Source of the DNA: Tretioscincus oriximinensis
Taxonomy: Eukaryota > Chordata > Lepidosauria > Squamata > Gymnophthalmidae
Length of the DNA: 64,000 nucleotides
Assembly: GCA_022410635.1 (NCBI GenBank)
Contig: JAJVDF010000169.1
Coordinates: 26,705 to 90,704 of the forward strand
Direction: 5' to 3'
A program made the translations under genes and the position numbers. Below are positions 1 through 10,190 of this stretch, in pieces. Under the pieces are notes generated by a model, which saw only the letters and a list, made by a program, of their open reading frames with translations, searched no databases and was not told where the DNA came from. Numbering within the stretch: the stretch's first letter is position 1; every line of letters begins with the position of its first letter.

Positions 1-397
1 ATGCATTTTATTTGAGCTTCCAATATTGTATTTACAAACAATTTCCACGCTTTTTGAAGGGACTGGACTTTTCTCACTTTCCCTTTTATTTTATTTTTTA
101 CCATTTTCCTCATTTTGGGAAAATTTCCTCTGTGAAAGTTGAAAGTTACCGTGTTAGAACTGCTTGACAACTTTCTGTCCACATTCAGGTTGAAAGTTAT
201 CGTATTGTGGTCACTGTTTCCTATGGGATCAGTTACAGTCAACAAAGACACGTGGCATGATCTAGTGGTGCTATCACAAGACACCNCATGTGAATTCATA
301 TTTCACCCCTTCTCCAAACATGGAAAATTTATTGATTTGCTTGTTTAATTTATTTGGTGATTTATATCCCGCCCTTCACTCCCTCCTTCCCTCCCTC
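1..397. other. unassigned AT-rich flank
   Basis: No gene, RNA or repeat that I recognise. The right end is a C/T-rich stretch (about 370-400) that abuts the tail of an antisense SINE. One ambiguous base lies near 286. Confidence 0.4.
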
Positions 398-643
398 TAC
401 TTGTATCTCGCCCTACACCCAAAGGTCTCACGGCAGCCAACCATAGGGCAGCGCACGTAGCTTTTGTTGCTTTCTCCACAACAGAGACCCTGTGGAGCAG
501 GTGGGGCTGAGAGAGTTCAAAGAACTGTGACTAGCCCAAGGTCACCCAGCTGGTTTTCACCCAGCTGGTTTTCNTGGAGTATCAAACCGGGAAACTACCA
601 GGTACAAGTCCAACACTCAACCACTACACCAAACTGGTTCTCA
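398..643 (-). mobile_element. tRNA-derived SINE (Sauria-type), antisense
   Basis: Read on the minus strand this is a tRNA-like head with A-box-like sequence (GTGTAGTGGTTGAGTG) and B-box-like CGGTTTGAT. A central body with the run GGTCACCCAGCTGG/CTAGTCACAGTTCTTTGAA follows, then a tail ending GGGTGTAGGGCGAGATACAAGTA. It matches the well-preserved copy at 62384-62641 over its whole length, including the same tail. It carries a short direct duplication (ACCCAGCTGGTTTTC twice, 543-573) and one N. It is a dead Pol III retroposon copy, not a tRNA gene. Confidence 0.8.
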
Positions 644-1214
644 GAGTGCTTCCAGACAAGGTTTTTTTTCATACTATTATGGCATGATTATGCGGAATTG
701 CTTAATTCCCTAATTTCTGAAGCCATGTCACTGCATATAGAACTCACTGAATATTAGTGAGAGCTGTTGATAGTTTGATCTTCTTTGGAGTTGTTGCACC
801 CTCTTCTGAACTAATATTCAAATTATAAAGAAACATTGTCAGAGATTAGCAGATGGAGTTGTCGTGGAATTTCACAGATGGGTAAGTTAGACATCTTGTG
901 AAATACAAAATCCTGTTCTATAAACATATAGCATACAGCTTCTTCATTCCAAAGGAAGGGTACTTCATTTTCTGTACAAATCCATAAGTAAAAAGCAAAG
1001 AAAGTTCTTAAAATCATTTGAGTACACCAAGTGACCAAGTCAGCAAAGCAAAGAACATGCTGGTGTTGAGCAATACCCAATTCTTAGCATAAGAAGAAGA
1101 AGCTCCTCTTGATATCTTTATGTCATTCTACTTACTCATGTTCCACCTAAAATCTGTTAGTTTCCTTTACGAGTCACTTATTCTCTGTGGGGTTTTTTGC
1201 CTCTTTATAAAGAA
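644..1214. other. unassigned interval
   Basis: No homology that I recognise. The open frames are short and show no motif. The CR1 fragment begins near the right edge. Confidence 0.35.
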
Positions 1215-1960
1215 GCCATATTTAGAATACTGTGTACAATTATGGCTATCACATCTCAAAAAAGATATGGAACTAGAAAAANGAGCAGAAAAGAGCACAA
1301 AAAAGGAGTAGAAAAGGAGCAGAAAAGAACAAGGGGCTGGAGTACTCCCTTATGAAGTAAGGCTGCAAAGTCTGGGCCTATTAGGTTTCCTCTCAAACAC
1401 TGTTTTTCGAGGTTGAAGAGGCCTAGATGTTGCAGCTGTAGTTCATAAGACTAGAGCACCTCCCTTATGAAATCTGGCTGCATCGTATGGGCCTCTTCAG
1501 CCTCGAAAGATGGCATTTGAGAGCAGACCTAATTGAAGTGTATAAAATTATGCATGGGATGGAGAAGGTGAATGGAGAAAAAAAATATCTAACATACAAC
1601 ACTAGGCCCAGGGGGCATTCCTTGCAACTGATGAACAGAAGAGTGAGGACAGACAAGGGGAAAAAAAAATTTCACCCCGAGGGTCACCAGCATGTGGGAT
1701 TTACCTTCAGAAGAAGTGGTGATAGCTTTCAGGCAGGATTAGACATGTTCATGGACACCAAAGGCATAAATAATTATTAGGATGTTTTTTGATAGGGCCT
1801 CCAGGATGGAGAAACAGCCAGTATTTCTGAAATATCATTTCCAGAGAGTCAAGATCAGGTGAAGATTTTGCCTTCTTCTATTTCAGACGGCCCAGGTGCA
1901 ATTAGTGGGCCACTGTGCCCCCATTCCACAGGGTTCCTCTTCTGTTCTTCTTCTGTTCTC
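1215..1960 (+). pseudogene. CR1-type LINE, 3' end of ORF2 plus 3' UTR
   Basis: The frame beginning at about 1215 reads KPYLEYCVQLW, the CR1 block usually written RP.LEYA.Q.W. From about 1487 it reads RWHLRADLIEVYKIMHGM, then RPRGHSLQL, RRVRTDKGKKKF and the terminal SFQAGLDMFMDTKG. Together these are the carboxy end of a CR1 reverse transcriptase. The sequence continues into a 3' UTR (GATGGAG..ACAGCCAGTATTTCTGAAAT, CCCAGGTGCAATTAGTGGGCC) shared with other copies here. Frame breaks and an internal duplication (about 1345-1400 against 1478-1535) show that it is dead. Confidence 0.8.
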
Positions 1961-2384
1961 TACCTATATGTTATTTTGAAGTCTTTTTTTACCTTTCTTC
2001 TTCGCTTTTGGTGAATAGTGTATACTACTCCAAGGAAAGACAAAATATCATTAATGATTATGGAAAAGGCTAGTAAGCCAGATGGATCAGGGATGTATTA
2101 ATCCCAGCAAGCCACTTCCTGTGTTTCTTTCTTGGTCTGGAAAAGAGGTGAAATGTATGAAAATATATTTGAAAACTGCATATTGATAGCAAGGAGACTG
2201 AAGATGCGGAAAGGGAGCTTTGACAATCTCTCTGCTGAATTATATATTCATTGCATTTCAGAAGACTGACATACACAATAGAAATGGTGAAAAAACTCAT
2301 ATGTCTTCCAAAAACCAAGAAGCAATAATGCTGATAACATATATTACACAAAGAGCTGACATTTATAAAAGGGTTCATTAAAGA
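1961..2384. other. unassigned interval
   Basis: AT-rich sequence without a recognisable domain, RNA gene or repeat. Confidence 0.35.
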
Positions 2385-2530
2385 TGCTCTCTATTTCCCT
2401 GAATTGCTTATTTACACATATTTACAAATGAAATCAATAAAACGAACAAGTAGGAAAGTTGAGCATTAAAGTTAATGAGAAGGAAATAAATTGGTTAAGC
2501 TTTGCTGATGATGCAGCAGGGTGACAGTTA
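2385..2530 (+). pseudogene. possible LINE reverse-transcriptase scrap (RTE/BovB-like)
   Basis: A conceptual frame around 2465-2515 reads VNEKEINWLSFADDAAG. This has the spacing of an RTE-type RT catalytic block (..G..I..L.FADD). About 80 bases upstream, DALYFPELL resembles the GD.LSP.LF block that precedes FADD in these enzymes. The fragment is short, has frameshifts and lacks neighbouring domains. A BovB fragment is present at 42.3 kb, so the clade is plausible, but this could be chance or another LINE clade. Confidence 0.4.
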
Positions 2531-2795
2531 TGGAGAAAATAAATTGGCTACATTGTGTTGAAGACAATGTGTTGTTGACAGATATGAATGGAAAAAAGAA
2601 TACTGTATTAAATATGATCCATTTAGATTTTTGGATATGACTAATAAAACAAAAACAAGAGACACCAAGGGGCACAAAGGCATGTAAAGAAAGCAAATTG
2701 ATCAAATTCAGAACATTAATTCAAAGACATTCAGAGCATAGAGTGTAGAGAGTGTGAGAGGAGAATATGTATTTCTAAATATATCAATTTTTCAG

Positions 2796-3063
2796 CAAAT
2801 ACTGGTTAGGATTGGAGACATGTTCATGGACACCAAGGGTAAAAACAGCTACTAGGGTGAAAATCTTGATGCTGCCCCTGAGATGGAGCAACAGGCAGGA
2901 TTCATGAAATACCATTTGCAAGGCGTGTAAAACAGGTGACGATTTTGCCGTTTTCTGTTCTAGACTGCCTAGGTGCTATCGGTGGGCCACTGTGTGAGAC
3001 ATAATGCTGGACTAGATGGGATCCAGTCCAATTCAGCAGAGCTCCTCTTATGTTCTTATGATG
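2796..3063 (+). mobile_element. CR1-type LINE 3' UTR fragment
   Basis: Starts with the end of ORF2 (GGAGACATGTTCATGGACACC) and continues through the family 3' UTR: GAGATGGAGCAACAGGCAGG, GAAATACCATTTGCAAGG, GACTGCCTAGGTGC, GGGCCACTGTGTGAG, TGCTGGACTAGATGGG. It ends in CTCTTATGTTCTTATGATG, the TTCTTATG octamer tail of this subfamily. It is collinear with the copies at 37.5-38.1 and 38.9-39.3 kb. Confidence 0.85.
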
Positions 3064-4139
3064 GAAAGACAATATATGACTACAAGAACAAGATATAACT
3101 TGGAGAATAACAAGAGAAAGGAAGAAGGTTAATGGATGACATTAGAACACATAAAGATAATAAATTAAAAGAACTAAGGTGGAAATTGTTTAACAAATGA
3201 TGCAGAACAACTATCATTTTATCCCACATGATTACGGGGTGCAGCCAGTCATGCTGGCATTGCCACCACTGTAGTGGCATATTCATACAAATAATTTGGA
3301 ACTATAAAAAGGCAAGGTGAGTAAGTTAAAATGGCCATAAAATAAACGAAATCATTGAAACACACGTAACTTGGTTAAATAAACAATGTTTACTTCTAAT
3401 ACTAAAATATGTAAACATTCATATAGTAGATATAACAAGCCAACTTGCACTAGCTGCCCAATCACTGATAGTAGCAAATTGTGGGAGGAGGGGGGGGGGG
3501 GAGATTCCTGCTGGAATATTCCTGACTCACATAACTATATTACAGAACAACTTGGATTTGATCTAATAAAAGAAAATAGAAACAGATCACTGGGCATTAA
3601 CTCCAATATTGACATTAGAAGGAAATGGAAGAAACTTGTAAGTATAGACAAAGAAATAACAATCAAAGGCATTCTATATAAATGCATAAAAGAGATTGTC
3701 ATGCNCCCAGACACTTCTATTATTTTATTCTATTTAGTTGCCCCCATAGTTTGGTGTGGGACCTAGTTGCTTTTGTACAGTTATTTTGGGAGGGAACCTT
3801 ATTTAGGCCCTGTCTCTTTAAGAATTCTAGTGGAAGGTCCTTAGGTTTTAGTTATATTTGCTCCCCTTCCTAGTTAATTTCTGTCTCTGTGTTGCAGTGC
3901 TCGGAGATAGCATGATACAGATGTCGAAGAGGTCAACCCAAAGCAAGCCATAGGAACTCAAGAACTCAAACAGACTATAAGGACAAAAACAAGGACCTTT
4001 AAGTATAGGGAGGTATAGAAATGTAAATAAATAAAAATAAATAAGTCTCTCAGATTCCCTGAAGTCCTTTTCTTGTGAAGTGCTGTGGTGACAGGCAGAC
4101 TCTTCATGTCACTTCAAGAAATCTTGAGCATCATAGCAG
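3064..4139. other. unassigned interval with poly-G run and possible LTR
   Basis: A homopolymeric G run lies at about 3490-3500 and an (AAAT)-rich stretch at 4020-4044. The part from about 3758 (TGTGGGACCTAG) to about 4115 has LTR-like composition: CCTGTCTCTTTAAGAATTC, then an A/T stretch with AATAAA. I could not find matching ends or a target duplication, so the LTR idea is only a suggestion. No coding region is supported. Confidence 0.3.
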
Positions 4140-4320
4140 AAATAGAATAAATCACTAGAAAGGTTGTCACAGGAGGTGGTGAATTCTCCTTCACTGAAAG
4201 TCTTCAAACAGGGGCTTGACAGCCATCTGTCTGGGATGGCTTAGTGAACCCTGCATTGAGTAGGGAGTTGGACCCAATGACCTGGCAGTCCTTCCAACTC
4301 TGGTTCTATAATTCTATGAA
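4140..4320 (+). mobile_element. CR1 LINE 3' end (ATTCTATG-tail subfamily)
   Basis: Reads AGGAGGTGGTGAATTCTCC, GAAAGTCTTCAAACAGGGGC, ATCTGTCTGGGATGG, then CTGCATTGAG and GGACCCAATGACCTGG. It ends TCTATAATTCTATGAAA. This is the sense version of the block seen antisense at 21.3, 33.7, 44.0 and 57.6 kb, with the CR1 octamer tail. Confidence 0.85.
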
Positions 4321-4394
4321 ACCCAACAACTCAAAATGATAAAGGAATCCTGAATAAAATGAAGGTCTTCAAAATATTATCATCTACATGAAAG

Positions 4395-4800
4395 CANCTG
4401 TGCTGGATGAGGAACATCTCCAGGATGAAGAATCACCACCTACCTAAGATTGCTTTGTATGGAGATACAGTGACTCTGGGGCATCAAAGAAAGTTACAAA
4501 GACCTTATGAAAGAAAACACTTTATATCTGCCATGTTGACCATTTTCATTGGTCCCACCACTTATGGAGACTGGAGACATATCGTCCAAAAGGCCATCTT
4601 CTCCTTTGAGAACACATCCAGGGCTACCCTTGAGGACAAAGGAGAAAGGCGCAAGGATCAGGATACTATTACAGCACCATGTCCAAATAAGAACTTCCAC
4701 TTTAGTCGATGTGACCGGGTCCTGCCTATCCCACATCAGCCTCATCAGTCAGCAGGGAGCCTGCATCAGAACTGGACAACCCTTTCGATAAGAACCTTTG
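4395..4800 (+). pseudogene. non-LTR retrotransposon C-terminal fragment
   Basis: The frame from 4407 gives MRNISRMKNHHLPKIALYG, then FENTSRATLEDKGERRKDQD. This fits the end of LINE ORF2 proteins of the form GH..RM...RLPK..LYGE ... DR..WR ... F...R...LE.....RK. The matching terminal zinc-finger-like segment (IRTSTLVDVTGSCLSHISLI, ending GQPF, for C..C.R.C.S.IGL.SH.R) lies in the frame of the 4549-4791 reading. A frameshift therefore separates the two halves near 4690. I cannot assign the clade from sequence alone. Confidence 0.6.
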
Positions 4801-5835
4801 TTAGTAAAGCTAAGCCATTAATATGGATGAATTTTTTTATCAGAATCAGAGAAAGCTTTCTTTTTCTAATGCTCCCTGATTTTTATGTTCATCATAAAAA
4901 GAAAGCAGCACTTTCTTAAAATAAATATTTTTTAAAATACTAAGAAGCTCTAATAATAATATTATTTCTAAATCTCTGCAAGTACGTAATCCCATATTTA
5001 TAGTAATCACTCTATAATAAAATATTTTAGAACCAGTGCTCTAATATAGACATAATTACCCTTTGCTTAATTCATTACTCACACCAAATGTTTTCCTAAT
5101 GAAATACTGGTATGAACTGTAATTTAGTTATATTTGTAGCACACAAACACAATCAATAGAATCATTTTGCAAAGTACAAATTTCCAATTAGCCTTCCTTC
5201 AACCATACTCACTACCCTGATTATCTTCTCCTTCTCAAAGATTAGGTATTTTTGGGGAAGGGAAAACAGTAAGCTATAAAAATAGCTCTGTGATTACTTT
5301 GGATTCCATTTGTGAAATTTCTGCTGTTGCACTTAGCAGCTTGTCTGCACCTGAGGAGCACAAAAAAANCCCTTAAGNTTCTAATCATTTACCATCAAGG
5401 TTTTGGCAGTTCTCCAATGCTGTCCTGTAAGTGAGGTACAAATTGAGGCTGGGATAAAATCATCTTCCTATACAAGCTGGTTTCAGTACAACAGTGTTAC
5501 TAAAGCAAATAACGTTCTATAAATTGTTTGTGCAAAAACCCAGGGTTGATAAAGCTCCTTCGCTTGCATAATGAAACTTTAGAGAAAATACCTTTGCCAC
5601 TCCGTTCAGCTCTCCCTTTAGCCCTATCTGCTCAGACTTAGCAAAACAGTTTAGAAATTTGCCTGACATAACTGCGCTTCAAATACTATCTGCTTCAAAT
5701 GTTCTGGTATCCACTGAAATAAAAGTGCACTTTTTCAGTAATTTTCGTAAAGGAGCAGTAAGTTCTGTCTCTCTCGTAATATACTTTGACAACTATTGAA
5801 CGGACCCCAAAAATCACAAAATGCCCTGACGATCT
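4801..5835. other. unassigned AT-rich interval
   Basis: About 1 kb with no recognised element and two N bases near 5369 and 5379. No coding signal. Confidence 0.4.
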
Positions 5836-5868
5836 TGTGTGTGTGTGCGCGTGCGTGCGCGTGTGTGC
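5836..5868. repeat. (GT)n/(GC)n microsatellite
   Basis: Alternating purine-pyrimidine tract (TGTGTGTGTGCGCGTGCGTG...) of about 33 bases. It sits at the truncated end of the Ty3/gypsy RT remnant. Confidence 0.9.
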
Positions 5869-6597
5869 CATATCCTGAATAGCTTTTACTTTCTTCTCAT
5901 CTACCTTGACCCCTTGGAGCAGTTATTATATCCCCATATATTTCACTGAATCCACCTTAAATTGTATTTTATCTTTGTTAAATTTTATATTTTTGGCCCT
6001 TGCCATTTCCAACATTTGATGTAATATTTGATCATGCTCCTCCTCAGATTTTGCAATTATAATAATATCATCTGCTATCATATATACACCTTTTATGTGC
6101 CCAAATACCTCTCCAAATACCTCGCTTGCTGATTTGATACCAAACGGAAGACAATTAAAACAGTATTTTCCCCACAGGGTATTAAATGCACATAGCCGTG
6201 ACGACTCTTCATCCTGCTTTACCTGCCAATAGCCATCTTTTTCATCTACAATCGTGAAACATTTCATTCCTGCCAATTGACCCAGAATGTTATTGATAGT
6301 GGGGATTGTAAAATGCTGTCTATGAATAGCATGGTTCAGATTACGAGAATCTAAGCAAACATGCAGATTTCCATTTTTCTTTTCCGTTACAACTAAGCTT
6401 TTCACCCACTACATGGGTCCTACTATCTTTGAAATGACTCCTGCTTTTTCCATTTCCTGCAATGTTTCCTTTAGCTTCTCCGATATTGCAAAAGGTTTCT
6501 TCCTGTACCTTTGGATGACTAAGGATACTGCAGCATCAGTATATATGTGGTGAGGAGCTTCAAATTCCCCAAGTACCTCAAACACATCAGCATACAT
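5869..6597 (-). pseudogene. Ty3/gypsy reverse transcriptase remnant
   Basis: On the minus strand the reading runs from YADVFEVLGEF through GVISKIVGPM. An in-frame stop follows, then WVKSLVVTEKKNGNLHVCLD, the LN.AI.R.HF.IPT block, FTIVDEKDGYWQVKQD, FNCLPFGIKSA, the catalytic segment YMIADDIIIIA and KYMGI. A further short stretch (VKVDEKKVKAIQDM) follows after another stop. This is the Ty3/gypsy RT fold in correct order: the first catalytic aspartate block, LPFG, then [Y/A]DD. The protein is cut before RNase H by a simple repeat. At least two nonsense changes make it inactive. Confidence 0.85.
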
Positions 6598-6657
6598 TCC
6601 TGTGATGTAAATTCAACTGAGGGTACAGTATCAACCCACTGGACTAAATTCAAAGTC

Positions 6658-6912
6658 TCACAAGCTACTCTGTAGTGTTGAAGCATCTGTTACACACAAA
6701 AAATGTAAAATAGCACTTCTTTTTGAAGTGTGACTATCCAAAACAATTCTCCCAAATGGTTTTATCTGTGTTCCCCCATAGGACACTAGAGTAATTTCAC
6801 TTTTACATAATGCCTTCTGTCCTGGCAAATCATTAAATATTTTAAATGGCAAGATATTTGCTTTCGCTCCTGTATGCAATTTAAACTTTACCATAAACCC
6901 CCTTAGGCTCAC
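6658..6912 (-). pseudogene. Ty3/gypsy aspartic protease remnant
   Basis: An 84-codon minus-strand frame contains VKFKLHTGAKANILPF, the retropepsin active site in which the usual D-T/S-G-A is changed to H-T-G-A. A downstream hydrophobic segment (FGRIVLDS) follows. It lies between the gag zinc knuckle (7.1 kb) and RT (6.6 kb), the normal gag-PR-RT order. Loss of the catalytic aspartate and a stop before RT show decay. Confidence 0.7.
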
Positions 6913-7049
6913 ATCTGCATACCAACTAGGAGCTTGAGATTGGATACAGATACTTGCCTCCTATGATAACAGTCCTACTGTCAGGCTATACAGCTCTAAG
7001 TCATAAACCAGATGACCTTTCTTCTGATTATTGCAATTGTTGGCTTTAC

Positions 7050-7620
7050 TTGACAGACTCTAGCAAGATGGTTTCTTTTTCCGCACTTGAAACAGATTTA
7101 TCAAGTGCCCCACATTTTCGGGGCTCATGCATGTTACCACACTGAGCACACTCTTTGTGGTGATGTCTCTGCTTGATTTGTGTCCTCTCCTGTCCCACTG
7201 CTTCTATTGGAATGTGGTCCCAATCTTCACCCTTCCCAAAGATTCATTTCTGTTTGATTGAAGCCACACCTATAGTCTGTAATTAAGATGTCGTTGCCTC
7301 TGATATCTGACTTTATAGTCTTCTCGAGTGTAAGATGAGGTTCTTCCAACAGTCTCTCCTTGAGCTTGTCTGCTACACTAAAAACTTTACCATCTCATTA
7401 GTGGCAGCACCAAAATTACAGTTATTTTCCTTTAATTTAAGTTCAGTCACAAATTGTTCTATTGTGTCACCACATTCTTTAGTAGGGTGCAGTGTTTTTC
7501 AAACTGCTGCAAAACTTCACCCGTATTCCTTGGATAGTCTTCAGCAAAAGGAAATGTATTATAAACCTGCACTAAATATCAGAAGCCAAATATATAACAA
7601 TCAAATGGCTAAAATACTAG
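7050..7620 (-). pseudogene. Ty3/gypsy gag remnant with CCHC zinc knuckle
   Basis: Minus-strand translation near 7120-7160 gives ECAQCGNMHEPRKCGALDK, a C-x2-C-x3-H-x4-C knuckle followed by the C-G/P-A-x-x-K segment typical of vertebrate Ty3/gypsy gag. A second knuckle is lost to a frameshift (residues SVSSAEKE where C..C.K.NH is expected). Upstream readings at 7400-7540 (AEDYPRN, EVLQQFEKHC, LKNVV) fit the gag capsid region. Several frameshifts are present. Confidence 0.65.
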
Positions 7621-7983
7621 TGCAACAAAGAAGCACACAATATAAATGAGAATATAAGGGATTAATAGCCCCAGGTAAAAGTCCATATGATTATAAAAAA
7701 GTTCAGTGTTTCTTGGAGAATCAAAGGAGTGTTCCTCTGTAAGTACTGGAGATCAGAAATACCGAAACCAATGGCCAGACGTGTTTCGACCTTACTCAGT
7801 CTTCTTCAGTGGCAATATTGGTCATGCATCATTCTTACAATTCTCCAGGGTTAAAAAGGATTCATACAGATTCAACAGCTTCTCTTAGAGTTAAATTCCA
7901 AACAATAAAGGCATGTTCCCATCTTTTCAGGTTTTCCACAATGTTACCTTGCCGTTCCAATGGTCGTGGTAGTCGAAAATACT
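7621..7983 (-). mobile_element. Ty3/gypsy 5' leader / gag start region
   Basis: The stretch between the recognisable gag and the primer-binding site. I see no motif in it. It is assigned to the element because it lies between two parts of the same element in the expected order. Confidence 0.4.
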
Positions 7984-8000
7984 CCATAATTCTGACACCA
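7984..8000 (-). promoter_or_regulatory. probable retroelement primer-binding site
   Basis: On the minus strand TGGTGTCAGAATTATGG immediately follows a CA dinucleotide at 8001-8002. TGGTGTCAGAA is the usual start of a tRNA-Leu-type primer-binding site in Ty3/gypsy elements, and it lies upstream of gag as required. It supports a 5' LTR ending at 8001. The tRNA assignment is from memory. Confidence 0.6.
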
Positions 8001-8395
8001 TGTAATGTCCTTTAGATGGATTAGGAATAACGATGTCCAGAGATCTTCATGTATACAAATANGAAGGTTTATATCTAACATGTGGGAGACAAAACTCATG
8101 CTGCCAAAGCATTTCAGAACACCAGATAAAGAAGAATCTTAAGGCATACCATGCCCACTAATAAGAAAAATCAGTTAGTTAACACAATTCAGGTGTCTCT
8201 GACAAACACTATTACCTAAAGCAACATACATCACAAAGATAATTGATACATATGGTACAGGGCATGACTTTCAAGGGCTGACACTGCTATAGAAAAGTGG
8301 CAGTTTACATTAATCTGTGCTGGAAGCACGAACAAATTCAGGAGTTTTGGAGCTACATAACAGATCAAATAAACAGACTTTTAAACATGATTGGA
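8001..8395 (-). mobile_element. probable 5' LTR of the Ty3/gypsy remnant (outer end undefined)
   Basis: Sequence upstream (minus-strand sense) of the primer-binding site. The inner edge is TG on the plus strand (CA on the element strand), as for an LTR. The outer edge cannot be fixed: no second LTR survives in this window, and from about 8424 a different dispersed repeat starts. Confidence 0.4.
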
Positions 8396-8423
8396 GATTT
8401 CAATCTCCAATGTTCTATTGAAA

Positions 8424-8700
8424 TGTCAATTATCCAACATAGTTGGATTTCTGTATCATAAATAAAATTGATGGTGCATGCATGATTGCCTTCACTTCTG
8501 ATAGATCAGCAAACAGTTCTCTGTACAGGATCAGTTTTGGCAAAAATGTGCTTTTGGCTGTGACTCTGCACCTTGAGGTGAGTACATACATCTATGCGGC
8601 ATCATAAGGTAAGTGTGGAGGGGAAAGGAAAGAGGGAACAGAGGAGTAGCTGTTGAGCATTGAGAGCACATTATGGAAGTGCCGAAACCAGAATTGCCTT
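8424..8700 (+). repeat. dispersed repeat of unknown family, copy 1
   Basis: About 280 bases are closely similar to 26099-26370, collinear and in the same orientation. Shared blocks include CTCCAATGTTCTATTGAAAT, TTGCCTTCACTTCTGAT, CAGCAAACAGTTCTCTG, GCATCATAAGGTAAGTGTGG, and GTTGAGCATTGAGAGCACAT. This copy has about 20 extra bases near 8555-8575. There is no coding signal, no visible poly-A and no terminal repeat. The class is unknown. Confidence 0.8.
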
Positions 8701-8739
8701 TCAAGACTGGTGTATACTTTTTAGCCAATCATTTTAGCT

Positions 8740-9360
8740 TAGCGAAAGACCATTATTGCTGGAATGCAACCATGCCAACATGTTGCTTTCCAAAGTCTTC
8801 AAGCTCGTGCGTTGCAAACATTTTAAAACATCTGTAGGGCATCAGGTTGGTACAGCCTGTTTTACAAGTAGCAAATTCTTTCATGAACATATTCACTCAT
8901 TTTTTCTTTCTTTTGTGATTTTAGAGGAATGAGAGCCATCAGTCAGGGATATTAATGTTATGCTCCTTTCTTTTAGCAGGAAAAGAAAAAAAGTCCAAAA
9001 TGGTTAGATACCAAATTATGGTTGCATCTGCAAGCAATTCAGAAGTAGGATAGAGCTCAATGAATGTGCTACTGCTCCTATCCCATTTTCACCCACTATG
9101 AAGAAAATGTCATCTAAGTTTGCTTCTACTAAGACCTTTGGCTTGGCTTGACAACCTGCAGTAAAGTCCAGATACTAAAAATTTAAGCCTTTTTTAATGG
9201 AACCACCTTCAAATTGTACAAATTAATGACTCCAGTTTTAAAGCACTTAACAACACTTAGAACACTGTGACATCCAAGCCCCTGCAATTGTTGATGTTAT
9301 AATGCTCTTATAGTTCTTAAAGGAGCACCAGTTTTCCCTACAATTTCACTAGGAGACTTT
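8740..9360. other. unassigned interval
   Basis: No recognised repeat or gene between the dispersed repeat and the L1 start. Confidence 0.35.
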
Positions 9361-9364
9361 TCAG

Positions 9365-9500
9365 TAGCGCAGAGGCAACATAGCCTTGTTGGGAAAAGCG
9401 CAAAAACCAAATAGAATGGTTCCTTCTGAGAACCAGGGCGTAATCATTGCATTTTTGTCAGAAAGAAAACGAGAGGAAATTTATAAAGCACTAAGGGGTA
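9365..9500 (+). pseudogene. L1 ORF1 fragment (upstream part, interrupted)
   Basis: The frame covering 9386-9517 reads KAQKPNRMVPSENQGVIIAF, then ERKREEIYKALRGINDLKY. This corresponds to the RRM-to-C-terminal linker of L1 ORF1p (..R..P..IIV.F.....R..IL.A.R). The coding sequence is then interrupted by an antisense L1 insertion and resumes at 10191. The amino-terminal coiled coil is absent, so this L1 copy seems 5'-truncated near 9365. Confidence 0.65.
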
Positions 9501-9517
9501 TAAACGACTTGAAATAT
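9501..9517. repeat. target-site duplication, left copy
   Basis: TAAACGACTTGAAATAT matches 10191-10207 (TAACCGACTTGAAATAT) at 16 of 17 positions. The pair brackets the antisense L1 at 9518-10190. Confidence 0.85.
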
Positions 9518-10190
9518 CTTTATTGTATTTTTATTGAGTTCCTTAACACTCAAAATGATACATACATACAAACAATGAGGGGAAAAAAGTAACAAAACTA
9601 AAGAAAAAGCCTCCCACCCTCCTCCTTCCAGGTTGACAATGACATGATCAAATCCCATCATAAAAATTTTAAATGGAAAGCAAGCTGTATCAAGTGTGTT
9701 ATAATTAAATTCTCTCTATTTACACCGAAATCTATTAAATATTTGCAGTTATTTATCCAGGTATTTCTTAACCTAATATCCTGTATAGACATACTTTTCT
9801 CCTACATAATCATACCATCGATCAACTGACCATGGTTCTTTCTCTTTCCATCCTCTGGCCACAACCAGATGTGCTGCCCATATGGGCCTTTTAATAAAAT
9901 AGGGTAGCTCATAATGTGCAAAATGGGGAAATGTTCTTGTTATAAACCAGAAAAGATCATCTGATGGGATGTCCACATTTGTTATAAATTTGATTTCCCT
10001 GGCAATTTTGTTCTTAAAACAACTAATTTCTGGACATTAAGCCCACATATGATAGTATGTACCTCTCATGTTACAGGCATGCCAACATGTCGATGGGATT
10101 CCTATCATATGTGATAATTGAGTGGGGGTTCGATACCAATGTGTCATGATTTTAAATTCTGTTTCCTTGAATTTAACTATTTTAATTAAA
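9518..10190 (-). mobile_element. 5'-truncated antisense L1 (ORF2 C-terminus and 3' UTR)
   Basis: The minus-strand reading at about 10040-10080 contains the L1 carboxy-terminal zinc-knuckle block (CWHAC....GTYYHMW). A frame at 9773-9976 follows with WAAHLVVARGWKEKEPWSVD, the usual L1 ORF2 tail (.AAR..IAR.WK...PT...W). A/T-rich 3' UTR then runs to the left edge. The element has a 3' end at the left, a 5' truncation at the right, and 17-bp flanking duplications. It interrupts a sense L1 ORF1. Confidence 0.85.

Noticed and set aside
3758..4115. Solo LTR
   Set aside because: LTR-like composition only; no matching TG...CA ends with target duplication and no second copy in the window.
4494..4745. 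Minus-strand frame opposite the LINE C-terminal fragment
   Set aside because: It is the shadow of the plus-strand LINE sequence, whose motifs are clear.
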